A model generated the notes under the pieces. The model worked only from the letters and a program-made list of their open reading frames with translations, was not told the origin of the DNA and searched no databases. Below are positions 7,736 to 14,345 of a stretch of 22,798 nucleotides of DNA, one piece after another; within the stretch, counting starts at the first letter, position 1, and each line of letters begins with the position of its first letter. Source of the DNA: CAIKLP01 sp039798705 (GTDB lineage Bacteria; Bacteroidota; Bacteroidia; Sphingobacteriales; Sphingobacteriaceae); NCBI GenBank assembly GCA_039798705.1, contig JBDKFN010000028.1, forward strand, positions 1-22,798. The letters run 5' to 3'. The translations under genes and the position numbers were made by a program.

Positions 7736-8931
7736 TTTTTTGCAGGTAAATTCATCACATATTCAAAAGCTTTAACGTAACGTTTACTAACCGTTTGAAT
7801 ATTTATTTCTTCTTTGATAATTTGCAAAGATCTTTCCCCAAACAACTTCATTTTATTTTCATCTTGTAATAAAAGTTCAATGTTATTGCATAAGCTGGTT
7901 AAATTATTTCTTTCGAAATAATAGCCATTGTAATCTGCTCGCACAATTGCTTTTTCTGTACCATCGGCAACAGAACATACTACAGGTAAACCATAACACA
8001 TGGCTTCATTGATAGACAACCCGCCCATTCCAGCCAATACATAAATAGAAGCTGATTTAAAAACTTTACCCAATTCCATCGGATCATAAATAGAACCTAA
8101 GAAAATAATGTCTTTGTCGTCAGAGGCAAAATGACGCAAGTATAAATCTTCTGGTCCGTCTCCAACAATGGTTAAAGTTAATTTCGGATATTTCAGTTTC
8201 AGTTTTCGATAAGCAGCAATTAATAAATCAACACGCTTCCATCTTACCAATCTGCCAACGTGTAATAAGTTCGGATGATCTGGATGAATGTCTTTTAATT
8301 TCTCTTCAATTTCTAAATGCGTATCGGTGTCTGGCGAATTATAAGTAATAAATATTTTTTCTTTTGCAACGCCGTAAGATGCAACGGTTTTAACTGCTTC
8401 GTCGATATAGAACACATGCGCATCTGCCATTCTCAAATAAAAACCACGCAACTTAGTAATCAAATAAAATTTTAAAAAGCCAGTAATTGTTTTTTTTGAA
8501 TTCTCTGCTTCGCTGCCTGTATAATTATCGCTAAAATAAAATGATCTTATTTTATTGCTAGGTGGTAAGTTGAATGGGATGCCTTTGTAAATTAATTTGA
8601 TATTATTTTTTCGGATTACTTTGCGAAGATGGGCATTGAAAATTAAGTCAAGTGCATATGGCCAACCAATCACTAAAATATCTGGTTTTTCATTTTCTAG
8701 TACAGCAGACAAATTCATAAAATAGGATTTCCCAATTAAGAATCTTTTGCTTTCGGCTGCACGGAAGGTGTTAATAGAAGTGTTTTCATTTACATGCACG
8801 CCTTCACCTCGAGCCCTACTATATGCTCCCGGAACAATTGCCCCAACCTTAATTCCCTCGTCATCTCTTAAGCGGGTTAATAAGGCAGTTAGGTAATGGG
8901 CTAATCCTGGAAACGTAAATAATACTTTCAT
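7732..8931 (-). CDS. GT4-family glycosyltransferase
   Basis: GT-B glycosyltransferase, 399 residues. The C-terminal nucleotide-sugar-binding half is clear: HVGRLVRWKRVDLLIAAYR (start of the donor domain, with conserved Gly-Arg and Lys), VGDGPE, IIFLGSIYD and LAGMGGLSINEAMCYGLPVV. In the last block the second Glu of the E-x7-E motif is present (NEAM) but the first is Gly, the GGLS..EAM variant that other GT4 enzymes also show, so I do not read it as inactivation. The N-terminal acceptor half (FTFPGLAHYLTALLTRLRD) is less conserved. It is a single-gene unit on the minus strand, divergent from the methyltransferase at 9017. The donor and acceptor sugars cannot be deduced. Confidence 0.92.
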   Translation of the reverse strand: MKVLFTFPGLAHYLTALLTRLRDDEGIKVGAIVPGAYSRARGEGVHVNENTSINTFRAAESKRFLIGKSYFMNLSAVLENEKPDILVIGWPYALDLIFNAHLRKVIRKNNIKLIYKGIPFNLPPSNKIRSFYFSDNYTGSEAENSKKTITGFLKFYLITKLRGFYLRMADAHVFYIDEAVKTVASYGVAKEKIFITYNSPDTDTHLEIEEKLKDIHPDHPNLLHVGRLVRWKRVDLLIAAYRKLKLKYPKLTLTIVGDGPEDLYLRHFASDDKDIIFLGSIYDPMELGKVFKSASIYVLAGMGGLSINEAMCYGLPVVCSVADGTEKAIVRADYNGYYFERNNLTSLCNNIELLLQDENKMKLFGERSLQIIKEEINIQTVSKRYVKAFEYVMNLPAKN

Positions 8932-8979
8932 AATCTTTGGCTTTCTAACGCGCTGTTTCTATTTTCAAGACGAATGTAG

Positions 8980-8987
8980 TATTTTAG
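8980..8987 (+). promoter_or_regulatory. Candidate -7 box for the four-gene glycan operon
   Basis: TATTTTAG, one base off TAnnTTTG, lies 29 nt before the ATG at 9017 in the 85-nt divergent gap. The same variant precedes the FkbM gene. No convincing -33 partner is visible. It is the best promoter candidate for 9017-13238, but weak. Confidence 0.3.
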
Positions 8988-9016
8988 TACAAAATTTTGA
9001 AGTTTTATCCGATCAA

Positions 9017-9721
9017 ATGAACGAATATAGACATAATAGTAGCGAAGCTATACAAAGAACCCAACCAGGATTGTTTCATCCCCGTCGTTATTATTTAAAA
9101 ATGTTGCGCAAGCTCATTGAATACGCAATTGAAAAGCACATAAAAAACACCGATGGTATTTTAGTAGATTATGGTTGTGGAAGCATGCCTTATAAAACTT
9201 TATTTGAAGCTAAAACGAAAAGTTATTTAGGCGCCGACCTTTCCGATAACCCGGCCATCGATATTCACCTTGACCCACAAGGCAAATTAAATTACGCAGA
9301 CAGTGCAGCCGATTTGCTTTTATCTACGCAGGTTTTAGAGCATGTCGATGATCCCGAATTATATTTGCAAGAGTCACATCGCATCTTAAAAAAAGATGGT
9401 TTGTTATTATTAACTACCCATGGTTATTGGATGTTTCATCCAGATCCAAATGATTTTTGGAGATGGACTTCTTCAGGTTTGAAAAAAGTGGTAGAGAGAA
9501 ATGGTTTTGAAGTGGTAGATTTCAGAGGCATCATTGGCAGGCCTGCAATGGGTTTGCAGCTTTTTCAAGATGGTTTAATGTTTAATTTACCAAAGCCATT
9601 CAAACAGATTTTCGTTTTCATCATGCAAATCTTGATTCATTTATTTGATAAAGTAACCAAGCAATCAACCAAAGATACCGATGCTTGTACTTTTTTAGTG
9701 GTTGCCAAAGCAAAGAAATAA
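9017..9721 (+). CDS. Class I SAM-dependent methyltransferase
   Basis: Small-molecule or sugar methyltransferase, 234 residues, of the Methyltransf_11/25 type. The SAM loop is VDYGCGSMPY at about 50-59, followed by the acidic beta-2 end YLGADL, and motif post-I/IV STQVLEHVDDPELYLQE with the typical SHRILKKDG. The HPDPNDFWRWT stretch is a recurring feature of methyltransferases found in glycan clusters. The C-terminus has a hydrophobic segment (QIFVFIMQILIHLFDKV) that may be amphipathic or membrane-associated. First gene of a tight plus-strand operon: 2 nt separate its stop from the next ATG. Target unknown; a sugar intermediate or glycan end is the likeliest from context. Confidence 0.9.
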   Translation: MNEYRHNSSEAIQRTQPGLFHPRRYYLKMLRKLIEYAIEKHIKNTDGILVDYGCGSMPYKTLFEAKTKSYLGADLSDNPAIDIHLDPQGKLNYADSAADLLLSTQVLEHVDDPELYLQESHRILKKDGLLLLTTHGYWMFHPDPNDFWRWTSSGLKKVVERNGFEVVDFRGIIGRPAMGLQLFQDGLMFNLPKPFKQIFVFIMQILIHLFDKVTKQSTKDTDACTFLVVAKAKK

Positions 9722-9723
9722 AC

Positions 9724-10839
9724 ATGAGATTATTAATTGCATTTACGCAGCCCTTTTCTTATTCTGAAACTTTTATTCACAACCAAGTAAAGTATTTGGA
9801 GCCAGTTGAAACGCTCACCAATGGTTGGATGCCCTTTCAAGATTCACAAAGGCGTTCCATTTTCAATGGCTTATTTGCGATTGATATTATTCGTGGCGCT
9901 TGCAAAAAATATTTTCCTAACCTGTATTTTCAACAATACCAAAAAGCTTTAAAAAACTTTTTAGTAAAACAAAAAATTGAAGTGGTATTGGCAGAGTATG
10001 GCATTACCGCGTGTAATTTTGCAGCAGTTTGTGAAAGCCTTCAAATACCTTTAGTAGCCCACTTTCATGGCTTTGATGCTTATGAATATAAAACCATTAC
10101 AAATTACAAGGAACGTTATTTAGCAATGGCAAAAACTGCTGCAAAAATAATAGTTGTTTCCGAAGACATGCGTCAAGCGTTATTGCAATTAGGCGTTCCG
10201 GCTGAAAAAATTGTAAACAACCCTTACGGGGTGGAACTGCAAAATTTTCAAACAACGCAGCCTGCTAAAAATAAAAACCAATTAATCTCTGTTGGTCGAT
10301 TAACAGGAAAGAAAGCGCCACAATTGGTTATTCGCAGTTTCGCAATTGTTAAAAAAGAAATTGCCGATGCAACATTAATTTTAATTGGAGGCGGTGAATT
10401 GCAAAAAGAATGTGCCGATTTAATTCAGCAATTACATTTACAAGATTCCGTAAAATTATTAGGGGTTAAAACGCCAATAGAAATTGCCAGCCATTTAGCG
10501 GCATCAAAAATATTTGTTCAACACTCTTTGAGAACCGCAAGCGGCGACTCCGAAGGCACGCCCAACACCATATTGGAGGCATCTGCTACTGGGCTCCCAA
10601 TTGTCAGTACTAAACATGCAGGCATACGCGAAGCAGTTGTCAATGGGCAAACGGGTTATTTAGTCGAAGAAGGTGATTACGAATTAATGGCACAAAAAAT
10701 TATTGATTTATTGTCCGATTCGCAATTGGTAGAAAACATGGGTGCTGCTGCACGCAAACACATGGAGCAACATTACGAAATGAGTTACCGCATTCAAGCA
10801 TTGAGAAATATATTAAACGCTGCACAACATGCAAATTAA
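9724..10839 (+). CDS. GT4-family glycosyltransferase (WcaL-like)
   Basis: GT-B glycosyltransferase of 371 residues from the ATG at 9724. The reading frame is open back to 9685, but the family-like start MRLLIAFTQPFSYSETFIHNQ begins at 9724, 2 nt after the preceding stop. Visible blocks are HFHGFDAYEY in the acceptor half, the donor-domain opening SVGRLTGKKAP, LIGGGEL, the FVQHS loop, and an intact E-x7-E motif (EGTPNTILE) followed by GLPIVSTKHAGIREAV. This resembles colanic-acid WcaL-type transferases. It overlaps the next methyltransferase by 11 nt, so translation is probably coupled. Substrates unknown. Confidence 0.93.
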   Translation: MRLLIAFTQPFSYSETFIHNQVKYLEPVETLTNGWMPFQDSQRRSIFNGLFAIDIIRGACKKYFPNLYFQQYQKALKNFLVKQKIEVVLAEYGITACNFAAVCESLQIPLVAHFHGFDAYEYKTITNYKERYLAMAKTAAKIIVVSEDMRQALLQLGVPAEKIVNNPYGVELQNFQTTQPAKNKNQLISVGRLTGKKAPQLVIRSFAIVKKEIADATLILIGGGELQKECADLIQQLHLQDSVKLLGVKTPIEIASHLAASKIFVQHSLRTASGDSEGTPNTILEASATGLPIVSTKHAGIREAVVNGQTGYLVEEGDYELMAQKIIDLLSDSQLVENMGAAARKHMEQHYEMSYRIQALRNILNAAQHAN

Positions 10840-11737
10840 AAGTCCTATCAACTTAAGCGAGTCTATAGATATTGTAGAAAGTATTGCGAGCGAACAAATT
10901 ATTGCGTTATACGATGAGTTGGGTTTGAATGTGCGTCCGCTGTTTGAAAACATATCAGAAGTTTTTGTGTGTCAGTGTAAAGAAAGCAAATTAAAATTTT
11001 ACGCACCGGCTCAAATAGCTGGCGATGCTGCATTCTACGAAGCGCTTGAAAAAAACTACGAACAGTATTATGCCAATTGGAAATGGGAACATGAACAGTT
11101 GTTGGCTTATTTGCCAAAGAGTGGAAAGGTTTTAGAAATTGGTTGTGCACATGGTTCTTTTCTAGAAAAAATTCAAACACTGGGAGTTTCCGAAGCAATA
11201 GGCTTAGAATTAAATCCGCATGCGGTAGCAAGTGCGCAAGCAAAAGGCTTACAAGTTTTCAATCAATTAGTTGATGCGCATTTACAAACGCATGCCAATT
11301 ATTACGATTTAATTTGTTCGTTTCAAGTAGTTGAACACATTGCCGAGCTCAAAGATTTTTTTGCAGATAGCATTGCTTGTTTAAAAACAGGCGGGCTTTA
11401 TGCCATTAGTGTACCAAATAATAATTGCTATTTATTTAGCAACGATCCAGATCATACTTTAAACTTGCCACCACACCATATCAATTTATGGGAAGAGCAA
11501 TCGTTGCGCAACATTGCACCTTTGTTTGGTTTAAAAGTACTTGCGGTGCATAAAGAGCCTGCAAACCCATTAAACTATGGCAATTATTACGAAGTTTTTT
11601 TAAGAAATACCTTGAAATTAAAAGGGCAAACATTGGATATGGTTTATCAATTAACCAGGCCATTTGTTAAATTAGCCATGCGTGTGTATCCACCAAAATA
11701 TGGCGCATGTATTACCGTTATTTATCAAAAGCAATAA
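10829..11737 (+). CDS. Class I SAM-dependent methyltransferase with extra N-terminal domain
   Basis: Methyltransferase of 302 residues. The SAM loop VLEIGCAHGSF is at 101-111, the beta-2 end is ...AIGLELNPHAVASA, and motif IV is LICSFQVVEHIAELKDFF. About 95 residues precede the fold; that region (VFVCQCKESKLKFYAPAQIAGDAAFY, about 45-70) aligns by eye with methyltransferases whose N-terminus is a Cys-x2-Cys zinc ribbon followed by a GLxFxxP/GDxxFY block. Here only C48 and C50 remain, so the ribbon looks degenerate and is unlikely to bind zinc as usual. It starts inside the preceding gene (11-nt overlap) and is followed by the flippase after 1 nt. Probably modifies a sugar residue of the same glycan. 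Confidence 0.9.
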   Translation: MQIKSPINLSESIDIVESIASEQIIALYDELGLNVRPLFENISEVFVCQCKESKLKFYAPAQIAGDAAFYEALEKNYEQYYANWKWEHEQLLAYLPKSGKVLEIGCAHGSFLEKIQTLGVSEAIGLELNPHAVASAQAKGLQVFNQLVDAHLQTHANYYDLICSFQVVEHIAELKDFFADSIACLKTGGLYAISVPNNNCYLFSNDPDHTLNLPPHHINLWEEQSLRNIAPLFGLKVLAVHKEPANPLNYGNYYEVFLRNTLKLKGQTLDMVYQLTRPFVKLAMRVYPPKYGACITVIYQKQ

Positions 11738-11738
11738 A

Positions 11739-13238
11739 TTGGGCATCGTTATTCGTCAAAGTTTTAAATCAATTGTCGTTCAATATGTGGGCGTGGTTTT
11801 GGGCTATATCAATATTGTTTGGTTATTCCCTAAATGTTTACCGCTCGATCAAATTGGATTAATTCGATTTATTTTAGAGATGGGTTTATTCTTGGCCTAC
11901 TTTGCACAAATTGGCGTGCCCAATGCAGTCAATAAATTTTATCCTTACTTTCGAAACAAAGAAAAAAACGACCAAGGTTTTCAGTTTTTTATTTTTGTAA
12001 CGCCACTCATCGGAATTGTTTTTTTTAGCTTAATATTTGTTTTACTGAGGCCTTTGTTTGTCAGTTCTTTTCAAGACAACTCGCCCTTAGTGCTGCATTA
12101 TTACTGGTATTTCATACCATTCACCATTATTTATGTTTATCAAAATATAACCGAACAATATTGCACTTCGCAATTGCGCATTGTAGTCCCTAAATTAATT
12201 CGCGATGTGTATTTGCGTTTTGGTATGTCGGTATTGTTGGTGCTGAATTATTTACATTATTTTGATTTTGAACAATTGATGGTGGCCATTACGCTGTTAT
12301 ATTTTTCAGGCTTGGTTATCAATTTAGTTTATATCCATCGTTTGTGGGGGCTAAATTTAAAACCCGATTTCAGTGTTTTGAAAAATGTAAAAATCAAAAA
12401 AGAAATTTTGTATTTCTTAGGCTTCATCATTATTGCGGGTATAGGTTCTACATTGGTCAATAAAATTGACAGTTACATGATTAGCTCGCTGATTAATTTA
12501 TCGAGTTTCACTGTTTATTCTACTGCCTTATTTATAGCCACTGTAATTGAAATGCCTTACCGAGCGGTGAGTCAAATTAGTACGCCTATTGTAGCCGAAG
12601 CACTTAAGCAGCAAGACATGGACAAGGTGGGTTCTATTTATAGAAAATCTGCCATCAATCAAACGTTGGTTGGTTTGGCTATTTTTCTGTTAATATGGAT
12701 TAACACCGATAGTATTTTTGCGATGATGCCGAATGGCGACGCGTTTAAAGCAGGCAAGTATGTAATTCTGTTTATTGGCCTCAGTAAAATATTTGATTTG
12801 CTGACGGGCGTTAATTCGGCAATCCTTGCCAATTCTAAATTCTACTATTTTGGTTTGTATTTTATGTTTGTGTTGGCGACCATTGCCATTACCGCAAATT
12901 ATCTATTGATTCCACATTTAGGAATTGTTGGTGTGGGTATTGCTACTGCGTTGTCTATTTTAATTTACAATAGCATGCTTACGTTTTTTGTGCAATACAA
13001 AATGAAGATCCATCCCTTTACGCTGCAAACCCTGTGTTTGTTAATGATTGGAGCAGGACTGTTTGTCTTAAATATATTTATCCCAATTATTTCAAATATT
13101 TATCTAGACATTGTTTTGCGTTCGACAATTATCATGGGCTTGTATTTATTGCTCATATACCGCTTGCAAATTTCTGAAGAAATGAACAATACGCTACGCG
13201 TGGTGCTTGATAGAATCAAGACCAGGCGCATTCGTTAA
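11739..13238 (+). CDS. Wzx-like polysaccharide flippase (MOP superfamily)
   Basis: Integral membrane protein expected to flip lipid-linked oligosaccharide to the periplasmic face. From the TTG at 11739 it has 499 residues. About 12-14 hydrophobic helices are spread along its length, as in the Polysacc_synt family, with the N-terminal signature GIVIRQSFKSIVVQYVGVVLG and a C-terminal cytoplasmic tail (DRIKTRRIR). The frame is open upstream to 11682, with an ATG at 11700, but those codons lie inside the previous methyltransferase and encode a non-conserved tail; family members usually begin at MGIxxRQS, which fits TTG 11739, 1 nt after the preceding stop. Last gene of the plus-strand operon; it ends 9 nt from the convergent epimerase. 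No polymerase (Wzy) is adjacent. Confidence 0.92.
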   Translation: MGIVIRQSFKSIVVQYVGVVLGYINIVWLFPKCLPLDQIGLIRFILEMGLFLAYFAQIGVPNAVNKFYPYFRNKEKNDQGFQFFIFVTPLIGIVFFSLIFVLLRPLFVSSFQDNSPLVLHYYWYFIPFTIIYVYQNITEQYCTSQLRIVVPKLIRDVYLRFGMSVLLVLNYLHYFDFEQLMVAITLLYFSGLVINLVYIHRLWGLNLKPDFSVLKNVKIKKEILYFLGFIIIAGIGSTLVNKIDSYMISSLINLSSFTVYSTALFIATVIEMPYRAVSQISTPIVAEALKQQDMDKVGSIYRKSAINQTLVGLAIFLLIWINTDSIFAMMPNGDAFKAGKYVILFIGLSKIFDLLTGVNSAILANSKFYYFGLYFMFVLATIAITANYLLIPHLGIVGVGIATALSILIYNSMLTFFVQYKMKIHPFTLQTLCLLMIGAGLFVLNIFIPIISNIYLDIVLRSTIIMGLYLLLIYRLQISEEMNNTLRVVLDRIKTRRIR

Positions 13239-13247
13239 TTTAAAAAA

Positions 13248-14345
13248 TTAAATAGCGTAAATGTTTTTTATGGCTGCAACAATTCTTTCTGCAGTATGAC
13301 CATCCCAAAGTGGAGGAATGCCTCCTTTTTTCCAATTGCCTGCAAATAATTTTTCCATAGTAGGCTTAATTGCATCTGGATTAGTGCCGATGAGTTCGTT
13401 GGTTCCAATGGTGCAAGTCTCTGGCCTTTCGGTGCTGCTTCTTAAAGTAACACAAGGCACTTGCATTACCGTTGTTTCTTCTGTAATGCCCCCCGAATCG
13501 GTAATCACAGCCTTCGCATGTTTTACTAAGTAGTTAAACTCTAAGTAACTCATCGGTTCTGTTAAAAATAATTGTTCGAAGGTGGTATCCATTTGTGCAA
13601 GCATTTTTGCTGTACGCGGGTGTACAGGAAAAACAACTTTGTGCCCTTGGGTATGTTGCATTATTTCGCTCAACAATTTTTTCAATTGGGTGTCCGCATC
13701 TACATTTGAAGGGCGGTGCAACGTTAACACGAAATAAGATTTTTCGCTCAGTTGTTCTGCTTCCCAAAAAGTTGGCTGTTTAAAGTTTGGCATTTGTTTC
13801 AGCAAAGTATCAATCATGGTGTTACCCACAAAAAATATTTGTGCATCTTGCATGCCTGCATTTTTTAAATTTTGATTCGCTACTTCAGAAGTAGTGAAAA
13901 AATAATCGGTTATGCTGTCTGTAACCATGCGGTTAATTTCTTCAGGCATGGTGCGATCGCCAGAGCGAATGCCCGCTTCAACGTGAGCTACATCTATGTT
14001 TAGTTTTTTAGCTGCAATGGCACAAGCCATCGTAGACGTTACGTCACCAACCACTAAACATAAATTACTTGGCGATTCTAATAACAAAGCTTCGTAGCGC
14101 ATCATAATTTTAGCAGTTTGTTCGGCTTGAGTGCCAGAACCAACTTCTAAATTAACATGAGGAGCAGGAATCCCTAATTGCTGAAAAAAATCACCACTCA
14201 TTTTTTGGTCATAATGTTGACCTGTATGTATTAAACGAAAATCAATGGCGGTGCCTTTTTGTTTTTCATTTTCTATCGCCGCAATAATGGGCGCAATTTT
14301 CATAAAGTTAGGGCGTGCGCCCGCAATAATATCGATGCGTATCAT
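13248..14345 (-). CDS. wecB: Non-hydrolysing UDP-GlcNAc 2-epimerase
   Basis: Interconverts UDP-GlcNAc and UDP-ManNAc, supplying ManNAc or a derived sugar for surface glycans. 365 residues, normal for the family. The N-terminal GARPNFMKIAPI (9-20) holds the conserved Arg-Pro-x-x-Lys; catalytic-site residues correspond to D101 (VGDVTS), E123 (HVEAGIRSGD), E135/E136 (MPEEINR) and H210 (LTLHRPSNVD); DSGGITEE is at 283-290 and the STERPET block at 304-310. All are intact. The ATG at 14345 overlaps the YfhO-family stop by 1 nt (TAATG), so it is the second gene of a two-gene operon. A paired dehydrogenase (WecC) for making ManNAcA is not in the window. Confidence 0.95.
   Translation of the reverse strand: MIRIDIIAGARPNFMKIAPIIAAIENEKQKGTAIDFRLIHTGQHYDQKMSGDFFQQLGIPAPHVNLEVGSGTQAEQTAKIMMRYEALLLESPSNLCLVVGDVTSTMACAIAAKKLNIDVAHVEAGIRSGDRTMPEEINRMVTDSITDYFFTTSEVANQNLKNAGMQDAQIFFVGNTMIDTLLKQMPNFKQPTFWEAEQLSEKSYFVLTLHRPSNVDADTQLKKLLSEIMQHTQGHKVVFPVHPRTAKMLAQMDTTFEQLFLTEPMSYLEFNYLVKHAKAVITDSGGITEETTVMQVPCVTLRSSTERPETCTIGTNELIGTNPDAIKPTMEKLFAGNWKKGGIPPLWDGHTAERIVAAIKNIYAI

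Noticed and set aside
8050..8075. Loss of the first Glu in the E-x7-E motif of the glycosyltransferase at 7732-8931 as a sign of inactivation
   Set aside because: The GGLS..NEAM..GLPVV form is a known variant in GT4 enzymes and the rest of the donor domain is intact.
9685..9723. Upstream extension of the glycosyltransferase at 9724 (13 extra residues)
   Set aside because: The extension lies inside the preceding methyltransferase, begins at a rare codon and carries no family sequence; the ATG at 9724 fits the family start.
13238..13253. Inverted repeat ATTTAA-AAAA-TTAAAT between flippase and epimerase stops as a bidirectional terminator
   Set aside because: The stem is only 6 bp, all A/T, and would be too unstable for an intrinsic terminator.
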